Part shown: positions 25,404 through 34,550 of the stretch, one piece after another
How positions within the stretch are numbered: position 1 is the stretch's first letter
How the letters are laid out: each line of letters opens with the position of its first letter
Assembly (NCBI RefSeq): GCF_039023475.1
Contig: NZ_JBCHVB010000002.1
Coordinates: 582,111 to 646,110, forward strand
Direction of reading: 5' to 3'
Source of the DNA: Erwinia sp039023475
GTDB taxonomy: Bacteria; Pseudomonadota; Gammaproteobacteria; Enterobacterales; Enterobacteriaceae
Length of the DNA stretch: 64,000 bases
The notes under the pieces: model-generated
Databases searched by the model: none
What the model saw: the letters and a program-made list of their open reading frames with translations, nothing else
Told to the model about the DNA's origin: nothing
Translations under genes and position numbers: made by a program

Positions 25404-26471
25404 TTACTTAAGGCGTTCTATGGCCCACGCAATACCGCTGGCATATTCTTCTGGTAGTTGTGGCACAAGTTTTTCAAGCGCCTTTTGTAACGCGCTGACG
25501 CTGACGTCTGACAAATTAAGGTGCCCCACTTTACGGCCTGGCCGGACGTCTTTCTCATACCAGTGCAGATGGACCAGCGGCTCGTTGAGCCAGTGCAGAT
25601 TCACCGGGGTACCAATAAGGTTCACCATGACCGAAGGGGAGCTGACCACCGGCTTCGGCAGAGGCAGGCTGAGGATGGCCCGCAGGTGGAGCTCAAACTG
25701 GCTGATGGAAGCGCCGTTTTGCGTCCAGTGACCGCTGTTGTGTACGCGCGGCGCCAGTTCATTTATCAGTAATCCTTCCGGCACCACAAAACACTCCATC
25801 GCCATCACGCCAACATAGTTGAGTTCATGCATGATAGCGGACAGCATCGCTTCAGCCTGCTGCTGACGAGCCGGATCCGGCTGCGGCAGCGCCACGCTGG
25901 TGCGCAGAATACCATCCTGATGCAGGTTATGCGTCAGAGGATAAAATACGGTGCTGCCATCATGACCGCGCGCGCCTACCAGTGAGACTTCGCCGCTAAA
26001 GTTGATGCCCTGTTCAACAATGCAGTCGCCGTAGCACTCCGCCGGCAGCGTTTCAGTCTCATCAGCACGCAGACGCCACTGGCCCCGGCCATCATAGCCG
26101 CCGGTGCGCCGCTTAACGATAGCCAGCTCGCCCAGTGAAGCAAAGACCTGCGGCCAGTCGGTCGCCGCCGCCAGCAGCTGCCAGGGCGCTGTCGCCAGGC
26201 CAAGCTGGTCAAGCAGCTGCTTCTGCGTCAGCCTGTCGGCCAGCCGGGGAAAAATATCGCGGTTCACAAACGCGGCGTGGTTAGCCAGTTCACGGGTCAG
26301 CGCCGTTTCCGGCCAGCGCTCGATTTCAGCGGTAATCACGCTTTGCTGGATCGGCAACGCCTCCGGCTCGGCATCCAGCCCGACAGGATAAACGGCAATG
26401 CCCAGCGGCTCACCGGCCTGACGCAGCATGCGCCCCAGCTGACCGTTGCCCAGTACGCAAACCGGCTTCAT
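25404..26471 (-). CDS. purK: PurK, N5-carboxyaminoimidazole ribonucleotide synthetase
   Basis: A 355-residue ATP-grasp enzyme that carboxylates AIR with bicarbonate and ATP in purine synthesis. It begins MKPVCVLGNGQLGRMLRQAG, the family N-terminus. Further motifs are VKRRTGGYDGRGQW in the ATP-grasp domain and INELAPRVHNSGHWT near the active site. Its start overlaps the purE stop by four bases. Length matches E. coli PurK. Confidence 0.97.
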   Translation of the reverse strand: MKPVCVLGNGQLGRMLRQAGEPLGIAVYPVGLDAEPEALPIQQSVITAEIERWPETALTRELANHAAFVNRDIFPRLADRLTQKQLLDQLGLATAPWQLLAAATDWPQVFASLGELAIVKRRTGGYDGRGQWRLRADETETLPAECYGDCIVEQGINFSGEVSLVGARGHDGSTVFYPLTHNLHQDGILRTSVALPQPDPARQQQAEAMLSAIMHELNYVGVMAMECFVVPEGLLINELAPRVHNSGHWTQNGASISQFELHLRAILSLPLPKPVVSSPSVMVNLIGTPVNLHWLNEPLVHLHWYEKDVRPGRKVGHLNLSDVSVSALQKALEKLVPQLPEEYASGIAWAIERLK

Positions 26472-26977
26472 GCTTCCTCCCGCGGATCCGGGTTATTCAG
26501 CACTTCATCGGTCTGCGTCTGGCGCCAGAGCGTCAGCCGGGAAGCGATCTCTGTGTCATGAATCGCCAGAATTTGCGCCGCCAGCAGCGCCGCATTGGCC
26601 GCGCCCGCTTTGCCAATGGCCAGCGTCCCGACCGGGATGCCTCGCGGCATCTGAACGATGGAATAAAGGCTGTCCACGCCGCTCAGCGCTGCGCTTTGCA
26701 CCGGTACACCGAGTACCGGCACCAGCGTTTTCGCCGCCAGCATACCCGGCAGATGCGCTGCACCGCCCGCGCCCGCAATAATCACCTGAATGCCGTTTTC
26801 CGCCGCCTGTTCGGCGAAGCTGAACAGCTTATCCGGGGTCCGGTGGGCAGAGACCACTTCGCAGTGAAAAGGAACGTTCAGGCTGGTGAGGATCTCCGCA
26901 GCAAACTGCATGGTTGCCCAGTCACTTTTGGAACCCATAATAATGGCGATGCGGGCCGGTGCGGCGTTGGATGACAT
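26468..26977 (-). CDS. purE: PurE, N5-CAIR mutase
   Basis: A 169-residue mutase that moves the carboxyl group of N5-CAIR to give CAIR, working directly after PurK. The MGSKSDWATMQ, SAHRTPD and GAGGAAHLPGM segments form the octamer active site. I chose the ATG at 26977 (MSSNAAPARIAI), which matches the E. coli N-terminus; an in-frame start nine codons upstream is possible. A PurR box lies about 105 bases upstream. Confidence 0.97.
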   Translation of the reverse strand: MSSNAAPARIAIIMGSKSDWATMQFAAEILTSLNVPFHCEVVSAHRTPDKLFSFAEQAAENGIQVIIAGAGGAAHLPGMLAAKTLVPVLGVPVQSAALSGVDSLYSIVQMPRGIPVGTLAIGKAGAANAALLAAQILAIHDTEIASRLTLWRQTQTDEVLNNPDPREEA

Positions 26978-27082
26978 GCGGGTATGACTCCTGTGATTGT
27001 ACAAACGTCGCCGGACGCCTGCGCGGTTTCAGGGCAGGCTGTCAGACGGGAAGGGCAGAGAGAATAGCATGACTGTACGGCA

Positions 27083-27098
27083 AGGAAAACGGTTGCGT
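27083..27098 (-). promoter_or_regulatory. PurR operator of purEK
   Basis: AGGAAAACGGTTGCGT agrees with the palindromic PurR consensus ACGCAAACGTTTGCGT at 13 of 16 positions. It lies between lpxH and purE, upstream of purE, where the E. coli purEK operator is found. Confidence 0.85.
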
Positions 27099-27135
27099 AG
27101 GCGTCATGCGCGCCATATGAGCAATTTTGTGCCGC

Positions 27136-27861
27136 TCAGAAAGGGAAAGAAACCAGCGTGATTTCGCTGGCGCTGACGCGGATCATTGATCCTTCCGTGT
27201 GCCAGGCACCCAGTACGATACGTTCGGCCGGCTGGCCATTTATTTCCAGCGTGTGGACGGCGGGACGATGAGTGTGACCGTGGATCAGACAGTGAACCTG
27301 CTGGCGCGTCATGGCTTGCGCTACCGCCGTGGGGTTCACATCCATAATGGTCATATCTTTACTGCTGTTGGCCTCTCTACTGCCTGCCCGCATTCGCGCA
27401 GCGATGCGCTGGCGGATAAAAAGGGGCAGCGCCAGAAACAGCCTCTGTAGCCAGGGCTGATGCACCTTACGCCGGAAGCGCTGATAGCCTTCGTCATCGG
27501 TACAAAGCGTGTCGCCGTGCATAATCAGAATGCGCCGGCCATAAAGCGTCAGCACCTGTTCTTCCGGCAGCAGAGCAAGGCCGCTACGACGAGCGAAACG
27601 CTTGCCGATAAGAAAGTCGCGGTTGCCGTGAATAAAATAGCAGGGGGTGCCATGCTGCTGAAGATCGTGCAGCGCGGCGGCAATCTCAGCGTGAAGCGGA
27701 TCGGGATCGTCATCGCCGATCCAGGCTTCAAACAGATCGCCCAGGATATAAAGCGCATCGGCGTTCCGCGCTTCACGCCGTAAAAATGCAAGAAAACCGG
27801 CAGTAATTGCCGGTTCTTCAGCACACAGATGGAGATCTGCGATAAACAGCGTGTGGGACAT
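27136..27861 (-). CDS. lpxH: LpxH, UDP-2,3-diacylglucosamine diphosphatase
   Basis: A 241-residue calcineurin-like phosphoesterase that makes lipid X in lipid A synthesis. Metal-binding motifs are FIADLHLC, GDLFEAWIGDDD, HGNRDFL and HGHTHRPAVH. Its ATG shares one base with the ppiB stop (TAATG), so the two are translated together, as in E. coli. Confidence 0.97.
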   Translation of the reverse strand: MSHTLFIADLHLCAEEPAITAGFLAFLRREARNADALYILGDLFEAWIGDDDPDPLHAEIAAALHDLQQHGTPCYFIHGNRDFLIGKRFARRSGLALLPEEQVLTLYGRRILIMHGDTLCTDDEGYQRFRRKVHQPWLQRLFLALPLFIRQRIAARMRAGSREANSSKDMTIMDVNPTAVAQAMTRQQVHCLIHGHTHRPAVHTLEINGQPAERIVLGAWHTEGSMIRVSASEITLVSFPF

Positions 27862-28355
27862 TATTCGCTGATGGTCACTTTCTGGATCACAACGTCCTCT
27901 TTCGGCACGTCCTGATGCATTCCGCTGCGGCCGGTTGCCACGCCTTTGATTTTATCCACGACGTCCATTCCTTCCACGACTTCAGCGAAGACGCAGTAGC
28001 CCCAGCCCTGCAGGCTTTCGTCACGGAAGTTCAGAAAGTCGTTATCCGCCACGTTGATAAAGAACTGCGCGGTCGCAGAGTGAGGCGCCTGAGTACGGGC
28101 CATCGCCAGCGTACCTTTGGTGTTCTTCAGGCCGTTATTCGCCTCGTTGCGGATCTCTTCTTTGGTAGCTTTCTGCGTCATGCCCGGCTCGAAGCCGCCG
28201 CCCTGAACCATAAAGCCATTGATAACACGGTGGAAAATGGTGTTATCGTAGAAACCTTCACGGCAGTAATCCAGGAAGTTTTTAACGGTTGCTGGTGCTT
28301 TATCGTCAAAAGTTTTAATAACGATATCGCCATGATTAGTCTGGAAAGTGACCAT
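27861..28355 (-). CDS. ppiB: PpiB, cytoplasmic peptidyl-prolyl isomerase
   Basis: A 164-residue cyclophilin without signal peptide. It has the FHRVINGFMVQGGG segment and FFINVADNDFLNF. It is divergent from cysS, with about 240 bases between the starts, as in E. coli. The first gene of a ppiB-lpxH unit. Confidence 0.97.
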   Translation of the reverse strand: MVTFQTNHGDIVIKTFDDKAPATVKNFLDYCREGFYDNTIFHRVINGFMVQGGGFEPGMTQKATKEEIRNEANNGLKNTKGTLAMARTQAPHSATAQFFINVADNDFLNFRDESLQGWGYCVFAEVVEGMDVVDKIKGVATGRSGMHQDVPKEDVVIQKVTISE

Positions 28356-28596
28356 ATTCTCATCCTGTAAAGGTTGAAGTGTTTAACGGTAAGCCGGTGT
28401 CAGCGCCCGCCAGGACGCTGCACGCTTCTGACAGACGGCTTTTATATCACAAAATCTGATGACGAGTCAGCCTCGCCGCGTAAGCCGCGTAAAGGGATAC
28501 CGGCATTGCCTTGCTTTGCGTGGCGCTTGCGTTAACAATACGGCAAAATACCAGCTTGCCTGGTTTATCCCGCACACGTCAAAACGGAATGTCTCA

Positions 28597-29985
28597 ATGC
28601 TAAAGATTTACAACACCCTGAGTCGTCAAAAAGAGGAATTCAAACCTATCCATGCCGGACAAATCGGCATGTACGTGTGCGGCATTACCGTTTACGACCT
28701 CTGTCATATCGGCCATGGCCGGACTTTTGTGGCGTTTGACGTCGTGTCGCGCTACCTGCGCTACAGCGGTTACGAGCTGAAGTATGTGCGTAATATCACC
28801 GATATTGACGACAAAATTATTAAACGTGCCAACGAAAATGGCGAAACGGTTGAGGATCTCACCAACCGCATGATCGCTGAAATGCACAAGGATTTTGCCG
28901 CACTCAATATTCTGCCGCCGGACCAGGAGCCACGCGCTACCCGTCACATCGCGGAAATAATTGAGATCGTCGGTAAGCTTATCGCGCGCGATCACGCCTA
29001 CGTTGCCAGCAACGGCGACGTCATGTTTTCGGTAGAGAGCGATGCGGATTACGGCCTGCTGTCGCGTCAGGATCTGGAGCAGCTCCAGGCGGGCGCCCGC
29101 GTGGAAGTGGCCGCTGACGTGAAGCGCAACCCGATGGACTTCGTGCTGTGGAAAATGTCGAAAGCTGGCGAACCAAGCTGGGCCTCGCCGTGGGGCGAAG
29201 GCCGTCCGGGCTGGCACATTGAGTGCTCGGCGATGAACTGCAAGCAGCTTGGCGAACATTTCGACATTCACGGCGGCGGCTCGGATCTGATGTTCCCGCA
29301 CCATGAAAATGAGATCGCCCAGTCCTCCTGTGCGCATGATGGCCCTTACGTTAACTACTGGATGCATTCAGGGATGGTGATGGTTGACCGGGAGAAGATG
29401 TCCAAATCTCTCGATAACTTCTTTACCGTGCGCGACGTGCTGGCGCATTACGATGCGGAAACGGTGCGCTACTTCCTGATGTCCGGGCACTACCGCAGCC
29501 AGCTGAACTACGGTGAAGATAACCTCAAGCAGGCTCGCGCCGCGCTTGAGCGCCTCTATATTGCTATCCGTAACACCGATGCCGCAGCGGAAGCCGCCGG
29601 TGGTGAAGCCTTCGAGGCCCGCTTCTGCGAAGCGATGGATGATGACTTCAACACGCCGGAAGCCTATTCCGTGCTGTTTGAGATGGCCCGTGAGGTGAAC
29701 CGTCTGAAGGCAGAAGAACCGGCGACCGCGAACGGACTGGCGGCCTCCCTGCGTAAGCTGGCTGGCGTGCTGGGCCTGCTTGAGCAGGATCCTGAACTTT
29801 TCCTGCAAAGCGGCGTGAAGGGCGGCGAGGATGACGTGGCGGAAATCGAAGCGCTGGTCCAGATGCGCATCACCGCCCGTCAGGAGAAAAACTGGGCGCA
29901 GGCCGATATCGCCCGCGACAAGCTCAACGAGCTGGGCATCGTGCTGGAAGATGGCCCGCAGGGCACCAGCTGGCGCCGTAAATAA
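28597..29985 (+). CDS. cysS: Cysteinyl-tRNA synthetase
   Basis: A 462-residue class I synthetase. The zinc/cysteine site includes Cys in MYVCGITVYD; the HIGH motif is CHIGHGRT, the second zinc ligands are in WHIECSAM and the KMSKS motif is KMSKSLDN. I chose the ATG at 28597 (MLKIYNTLSRQ) because it matches E. coli CysS (461 residues). The frame stays open 46 codons upstream without similarity. Confidence 0.97.
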   Translation: MLKIYNTLSRQKEEFKPIHAGQIGMYVCGITVYDLCHIGHGRTFVAFDVVSRYLRYSGYELKYVRNITDIDDKIIKRANENGETVEDLTNRMIAEMHKDFAALNILPPDQEPRATRHIAEIIEIVGKLIARDHAYVASNGDVMFSVESDADYGLLSRQDLEQLQAGARVEVAADVKRNPMDFVLWKMSKAGEPSWASPWGEGRPGWHIECSAMNCKQLGEHFDIHGGGSDLMFPHHENEIAQSSCAHDGPYVNYWMHSGMVMVDREKMSKSLDNFFTVRDVLAHYDAETVRYFLMSGHYRSQLNYGEDNLKQARAALERLYIAIRNTDAAAEAAGGEAFEARFCEAMDDDFNTPEAYSVLFEMAREVNRLKAEEPATANGLAASLRKLAGVLGLLEQDPELFLQSGVKGGEDDVAEIEALVQMRITARQEKNWAQADIARDKLNELGIVLEDGPQGTSWRRK

Positions 29986-30154
29986 GGTAACAGGGAGCGA
30001 AAGCCCCGCCTGAGAAACCTTAAGCGATGGGAACAGGGACTGGGAGTAAAGCGTCCCGCGCCATGGACGGCGCGGCCGAGCTGTCAGGGATGATGCTTTT
30101 TGCGTCTTTACGAACAGGCCCTGTTTCCGGAGCCTGCACATTGTCGATGACCTT

Positions 30155-30176
30155 GGGGGCGAAAGCCTCCTTTTTT
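30155..30176 (+). terminator. Terminator between cysS and the convergent LacI-type gene
   Basis: GGGGGC-GAAA-GCCTCC with a G-U pair, a GAAA tetraloop and six T on the plus strand: a classic intrinsic terminator, 170 bases after cysS and abutting the stop of the convergent gene. Confidence 0.75.
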
Positions 30177-31191
30177 ACGCCGATTCCCGGGCGATAAGCT
30201 GCCCGGAAAGGGTGATGCGCTGCGTTTGCAGTTCCGGCTCTTTCAGCTTGCGGATCATCAGCCCGGCCGCCTGGCGTCCTGACTCTTCGCTGGCGGAAGA
30301 GACATAGGTAAACGACGGCGAGGTGAGGTTAACGTGCAGCATATCTTCAAAGCCGATCAGCGCCACCTGCTGGGTTAAAAACACATCTTTGCCAACGGTG
30401 CGGCCCACCTGATGGATACCGGCAATCGAACCAATCATCGCATCGGGGGAGTGGCAGAGCAGGGCGGTGAAGGTGTTATGCTGCTCCAGCAGCTGCCGGG
30501 TGGCGATACCTGCTGCGCGGGTATCCTCGCTACAGGCGGGCGTCGCTTCATCCCGTAAGACCAGGCCATACTGGCTCATGGCACTGCGGAACCCTGCCAG
30601 ACGCTGCTGACGTATCAGGTCGCCTTCGGTGCCGCCAATATAAGCGATATTGCGATGGCCGCGCTCGATCAGGTAGCGTGCCGCCAGAGTCGCCGCCTGG
30701 CGATTATCGCGCATCACCAGATTGCACTCATCTTCCAGCATGAGCTGAGACACCACCACCAGCGGTAGCGGACAGAGCCGGATCTGCTCAGGCAGATGTG
30801 ATGAGCGAGCATCGCAGGCCAGGTAAATTACGCCGGCAACGCCCTGCTGTTTGAACGAGAGCAGACAGCGCTCCAGATGCCCGCCATCGTTTAGCGGCTG
30901 GCCGAGAAAAACCATAAATCCCTGTTTTTCCAGCTCCTGAACGATGCTTGCCATCACTTTAATCGAAAAGCTGTCGCTGAAATCCCGCAGGATCAGCCCG
31001 ATAAGATTGGAGGTATTGGCACGCAGATTGGCGGCGGCGACGTTATGGATATAGCCAATATCGTTGATGGCAGCCTGCACTTTTTCGATGGTCGCATCCG
31101 AAATTTTTCCTTTACGGCGCAGCACCAGCGAGACGGTGGAAACCGACACGCCCGCGCGTTTTGCGACATCGATGATACTGACTTTCTTCAA
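30175..31191 (-). CDS. LacI/GalR-family repressor (MalI-like)
   Basis: A 338-residue repressor. It has an N-terminal helix-turn-helix (IIDVAKRAGVSVSTVSLVLRR), a hinge helix (NVAAANLRANTS) and a sugar-binding core of the periplasmic-binding fold. I prefer the TTG at 31191 (LKKVSIIDVAKRAG) because GGGAGGGGG lies immediately upstream; an ATG seven codons earlier has no ribosome site. It sits directly downstream of a PTS permease gene with two tandem LacI-type operators before it, so it most likely represses that gene. E. coli has no such pair between cysS and ybcJ; the insertion is lineage-specific. Confidence 0.9.
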   Translation of the reverse strand: MKKVSIIDVAKRAGVSVSTVSLVLRRKGKISDATIEKVQAAINDIGYIHNVAAANLRANTSNLIGLILRDFSDSFSIKVMASIVQELEKQGFMVFLGQPLNDGGHLERCLLSFKQQGVAGVIYLACDARSSHLPEQIRLCPLPLVVVSQLMLEDECNLVMRDNRQAATLAARYLIERGHRNIAYIGGTEGDLIRQQRLAGFRSAMSQYGLVLRDEATPACSEDTRAAGIATRQLLEQHNTFTALLCHSPDAMIGSIAGIHQVGRTVGKDVFLTQQVALIGFEDMLHVNLTSPSFTYVSSASEESGRQAAGLMIRKLKEPELQTQRITLSGQLIARESA

Positions 31192-31233
31192 ACCCCCTCC
31201 CTGACATTGCACCCATATCCGCCTGATATGACA

Positions 31234-31258
31234 ACGTCTCCCAGACTACAGGAGACGT
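31234..31258 (-). terminator. Hairpin between PTS gene and repressor gene
   Basis: ACGTCTCC and GGAGACGT form an 8-bp stem in the 84-base gap between the two genes. Without a T run it may be an attenuator or an RNA-processing site that lowers repressor expression. Confidence 0.45.
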
Positions 31259-31275
31259 GTCAGGCAGGCATCTTA

Positions 31276-32775
31276 TTATTTGCCCGTTATTTCAGACATA
31301 CTTTGGGCAATAAACTGTGCTCTCGCGCCGAAAATCACCTGAATACCATTATCACCGACGAAGACCACGCCGCGTGCCCCCAGACTGTTCAGCCCGTCTC
31401 TGTCCACATTCTCGCTCTTCGCCACTTCCAGACGCAGGCGAGTGATACAGGCACCGACGGAGTCGATGTTTTGCGCACCGCCCAGCAGAGCGACAATTTC
31501 GCCAGCCAGCTCTTTATCGGTTTTATCGTCCGTCGTGGCCGTCACCTCGGTCCGTCCCGGCGTTTTGACATCGAAGCGCCGGATGACGAAGCGGAAGGTG
31601 AAATAATAGATTAGCGCCATGGGCACGCCGACAATCACGGCGTTCAGGAAGTTGGTCTGATAGCCGTTGAATGAGGGCAGGATGCCGAAGGAGATGTAGT
31701 CAATCAGGCCTGCGGAAAACGATTTCGCAATATGCGCATGCAGCAGATACATCGCCATGTAAGCCACGCCGGCCATGATGGCGTTAAAGACATACAGGAT
31801 GGGCGCAACAAAGATAAAGGTAAACTCTACCGGCTCGGTGATCCCGGTCAGGAAGCAGGTCAGGGCCGCCGAGAAAAGAATACCGGAGGCGATTTTCTTA
31901 TTTTTGGTGTGCGCTTCGTGATACATCGCCAGACAGGCGGCGGGCAGGGCGAACAGCATCAGCGGGAATTCACCCTGCATAAACTTACCGGCATTCTGGT
32001 AGGTATCGCTGCTGAAGGTTTTCTGTCCTTCTTCCAGCATTTTGAACCAGATAGTCTGATCGCCGTGGATCACCTGGCCGCTCAGCGTCGTGTAGTCGCC
32101 AAACGAATACCAGAAAGAGGGATACCAGATATGGTGCAGGCCGAGCGGGATAAGCGCGCGTTCCACCAGTCCAAAAATAAAGGTTGAGGCCGCCTGATTA
32201 TCGCCGTTGACCACCAGGGAGAGCGCATCGATACCTGCCTGAACATGCTGCCAGACGTACGGCAGCAGCAGCCCCAGAATGAAGGAGAGAAAAGCCGTCG
32301 CGATGGCAACAAAGCGTTTACCGGAGAAGAAGCCAAGGAACTCCGGCAGTTGCAGAGTATGGAAGCGGTTGTAGCACCAGGCGGCGAGAATACCGCAGAT
32401 CAGCCCGCCAAATACGCCCATTTGCAGTGTCGGAATACCGACCACCATCGCGTATTTGCCGCCCTGTGATGCCATTTCCGGCGTAATGCCTAACAGCGTG
32501 CCGATGGTGATATTGGTAATAAACACCGATACGGCAGCCGACAGGGCGGCAATGCCCGACTCTGACGCCAGACCGACGGCGGAGCCGATGGCGAACAGCA
32601 TCGGCAGGTTGTCAAAAATCACGCCCCCTGCGTTCATCATCAGCGGCAGATGGAACTTGTCGCCGAAGGCCAGCAGCAGCCCTGCGGCAGGCAGCAACGA
32701 GATTGGCAGCATTAACGCGCGGCCAATCATCGACAATTTAGATAACGATTTCACAAACCTTGATATCAGACTCAT
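31276..32775 (-). CDS. PTS glucose/maltose-type permease, EIICB
   Basis: A 499-residue sugar-phosphorylating transporter. The EIIC membrane domain (residues about 1-390) carries ERALIPLGLHHIWYPSFWY and the sugar-binding GITEPVEF motif. A linker (KTPGR) joins the EIIB domain, whose phosphorylated cysteine lies in SVGACITRLRLEV. There is no EIIA domain, so it would use Crr or another EIIA. It resembles PtsG and MalX. With the LacI-family repressor downstream and operators upstream it forms an inducible sugar-uptake unit. The sugar is unknown; glucose, maltose or another glucoside is plausible. Confidence 0.92.
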   Translation of the reverse strand: MSLISRFVKSLSKLSMIGRALMLPISLLPAAGLLLAFGDKFHLPLMMNAGGVIFDNLPMLFAIGSAVGLASESGIAALSAAVSVFITNITIGTLLGITPEMASQGGKYAMVVGIPTLQMGVFGGLICGILAAWCYNRFHTLQLPEFLGFFSGKRFVAIATAFLSFILGLLLPYVWQHVQAGIDALSLVVNGDNQAASTFIFGLVERALIPLGLHHIWYPSFWYSFGDYTTLSGQVIHGDQTIWFKMLEEGQKTFSSDTYQNAGKFMQGEFPLMLFALPAACLAMYHEAHTKNKKIASGILFSAALTCFLTGITEPVEFTFIFVAPILYVFNAIMAGVAYMAMYLLHAHIAKSFSAGLIDYISFGILPSFNGYQTNFLNAVIVGVPMALIYYFTFRFVIRRFDVKTPGRTEVTATTDDKTDKELAGEIVALLGGAQNIDSVGACITRLRLEVAKSENVDRDGLNSLGARGVVFVGDNGIQVIFGARAQFIAQSMSEITGK

Positions 32776-32820
32776 GCTGACTTCCCCCGAATGGCGCTTT
32801 TTACGCCCTGTTATTGTAAG

Positions 32821-32845
32821 TAGAACGTTTTAGTAGAACGTTCTA
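32821..32845 (-). promoter_or_regulatory. Tandem LacI-type operators and promoter of the PTS gene
   Basis: TAGAACGTTTTA (32821-32832) and the perfect palindrome TAGAACGTTCTA (32834-32845) are spaced 13 bases centre to centre, each with the central CG typical of LacI-family sites. On the minus strand a TACAAT -10-like box follows at once, so a bound repressor would cover the -35 region. Confidence 0.75.
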
Positions 32846-33013
32846 CCTATCGTGAGAGAAGCCTGATTTTGCTGCAACAAGATTTTTACAAAGTACGAGA
32901 GGAAATAGTGATACTTTGAAGTCGATCGGATATTGCCCTACGGGAGGTAAGGTGTGGCAATGGAAGAGGGTTTGCGACTGCGCCGAGCCGGCGCGGGGAT
33001 AATAAGAGAGTCC

Positions 33014-33036
33014 CGGCAGCGCAAAGCTACCGGGAA
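33014..33036 (-). terminator. ybcJ/folD hairpin
   Basis: CCCGG and CCGGG, with an inner AGC/GCT pairing, form a hairpin ten bases after the ybcJ stop on the minus strand. Confidence 0.5.
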
Positions 33037-33045
33037 GCGGCAGGC

Positions 33046-33258
33046 TTATGCCGTGACCGTTATACTCTGACCTTCAAAACTGACGACCTGGCCTGCGACG
33101 ATTTTGCAGCGTTTGCGGGTTTCCATCGCGCCATCCACCTTTACCAGGCCATCGGCGATAACGATTTTCGCCTGCGCGCCACTTTCTACCCAGCCTTCCA
33201 GCTTGAGCAGATCGCACAGATCGACGTGTGGGTGCTTACCCAGAGAAAAAGTTGCCAT
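33046..33258 (-). CDS. ybcJ: YbcJ, S4-like RNA-binding protein
   Basis: A 70-residue protein with the S4-type fold: LCDLLKLEGWVESGAQAK then IADGLVKVDG and ETRKRCKI. It probably binds structured RNA; its target is unknown. Its start shares a base with the folD stop, the same arrangement as in E. coli. Confidence 0.95.
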   Translation of the reverse strand: MATFSLGKHPHVDLCDLLKLEGWVESGAQAKIVIADGLVKVDGAMETRKRCKIVAGQVVSFEGQSITVTA

Positions 33259-34124
33259 TATTGTTCTGCTCCATCATGAAATTCTTCGCATGCCTGTAGG
33301 GTATTCTGGATCAGCGTGGCGACCGTCATCGGGCCGACGCCGCCCGGAACGGGCGTAATGTAGGAGGCGCGGGCGGAGGCGGCGTTAAAATCGACATCGC
33401 CCACCACCTTGCCGCTTTCCAGGCGGTTAATACCGACATCGACGACGATGGCGCCGGGCTTGATCCAGTCACCGGGAATAAAACCCGGCTTGCCGACGGC
33501 GACCACCAGTAAATCCGCATTTTCAACGTGATGACGCAGGTTTTTCGTGAAGCGGTGCGTTACGGTGGTGGTGCAGCCTGCCAGCAGCAGCTCCATGCTC
33601 ATCGGACGGCCCACGATATTCGATGCGCCAACGACCACGGCGTTCAGGCCGAAAGTGTCTATGTTGTAGCGCTCCAGCAGCGTAACGATGCCGCGCGGCG
33701 TACAGGGACGCAGCTTGGGCGAACGCTGGCAGAGACGGCCAACGTTATAGGGATGGAAACCATCCACATCCTTGGAGGGCGAGATGCTTTCCAGCACTTT
33801 CACGTTATCGATGCCCGCTGGCAGCGGCAGCTGAACCAGGATGCCGTCGATTTCGCTGTCGTGATTCAGTTTATCGATCAGCGCCAGCAGATCGGCTTCG
33901 CTGGTGGCAGCTGGAAGATCGTAGGAGCGTGAAACAAAGCCGACTTCTTCACAGGCGCGGCGCTTGCTGCCGACGTAAATCTGCGACGCCGGGTTTTCAC
34001 CCACCAGAACCACGGCCAGACCTGGGGCGCGTTTTCCGGCGGCCAGACGCTGCCCGACTTTTAGTGCAACTTCCTGCCGCACCTGCTGCGCAATCGTTTT
34101 ACCGTCAATAATTTTTGCTGCCAT
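33258..34124 (-). CDS. folD: FolD, methylene-THF dehydrogenase/cyclohydrolase
   Basis: A 288-residue bifunctional enzyme of one-carbon metabolism. It has the catalytic lysine region YVGSKRRACEEVGF (around residue 56) and the NADP-binding VVVGASNIVGRPMSMELL. The C-terminal PVPGGVGPMTVATLIQN is the family hallmark. Length matches E. coli FolD. The tRNA-Arg gene downstream of its promoter is in the opposite orientation. Confidence 0.97.
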   Translation of the reverse strand: MAAKIIDGKTIAQQVRQEVALKVGQRLAAGKRAPGLAVVLVGENPASQIYVGSKRRACEEVGFVSRSYDLPAATSEADLLALIDKLNHDSEIDGILVQLPLPAGIDNVKVLESISPSKDVDGFHPYNVGRLCQRSPKLRPCTPRGIVTLLERYNIDTFGLNAVVVGASNIVGRPMSMELLLAGCTTTVTHRFTKNLRHHVENADLLVVAVGKPGFIPGDWIKPGAIVVDVGINRLESGKVVGDVDFNAASARASYITPVPGGVGPMTVATLIQNTLQACEEFHDGAEQ

Positions 34125-34308
34125 CAGAGAAAGGATCCATCTGTGTTGAGTTTAAAACGGGGAGTGGCGCCTATTTTGTCAGAAGCGGGCGCTGCTGTCA
34201 GGCAGAGAATGTCGGGGCATTGCTCAAGAGTGCAGCAACAGGACGCGCTTCGGAGTAAAATCGTTGACTCAGGAGGTTCGCACCGTATAATTCGACGCAG
34301 TTCTCCAT

Positions 34309-34385
34309 GCGCCCTTAGCTCAGTTGGATAGAGCACCGGCCTTCTAAGCCGTAGGTCACAGGTTCGAATCCTGTAGGGCGTACCA
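34309..34385 (+). tRNA. argU: tRNA-Arg (anticodon UCU), argU-like
   Basis: 77 nucleotides including an encoded CCA. The anticodon TCT is at 34343-34345 in loop CTTCTAA. The T arm is ACAGG-TTCGAAT-CCTGT, and the acceptor stem GCGCCCT pairs with AGGGCGT, giving a terminal G-U pair. Position next to folD matches E. coli argU, which reads the rare AGA codon. Its 3' part is the left attachment repeat of an integrated element, so the present 3' end came in with the element. Confidence 0.97.
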
Positions 34386-34386
34386 T
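34366..34386 (+). repeat. attL: left 21-bp attachment repeat
   Basis: The last 20 bases of the tRNA gene and one more, starting GAATCCTGTAGGGCGTACC, recur exactly at 47029-47049. This is the standard footprint of tyrosine-integrase insertion into a tRNA 3' end. Confidence 0.93.
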
Positions 34387-34497
34387 CTCTTCTTCTGCTA
34401 GTGTCTCCTAAAGTCTACAAATACCTCCTAACCCCTTGCCAATACTGGTTACTACATCCAGCGTTGTATCTGTTTGTCTATTGAAAGCTACACTCGA

Positions 34498-34520
34498 TTG
34501 GGGGCATCATAGGGGGCATT
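34498..34520 (+). repeat. Left arm-type repeat of the element
   Basis: TTGGGGGCA, five bases, GGGGGCATT. The same arrangement with a different five-base centre is at 46950-46972 near the other end, in the same orientation. A reverse copy, GATGCCCCCA, lies at 34539-34548 just before the integrase start. These are good candidates for integrase arm-binding sites. Confidence 0.65.
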
Positions 34521-34550
34521 GTCCCGTTCAATAGATCACGATGCCCCCAC

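Noticed and set aside
25381..25731. Plus-strand ORF over the 3' end of purK
   Set aside because: It lies wholly opposite a clear PurK reading frame and has no domain or ribosome site; a GC-rich shadow ORF.
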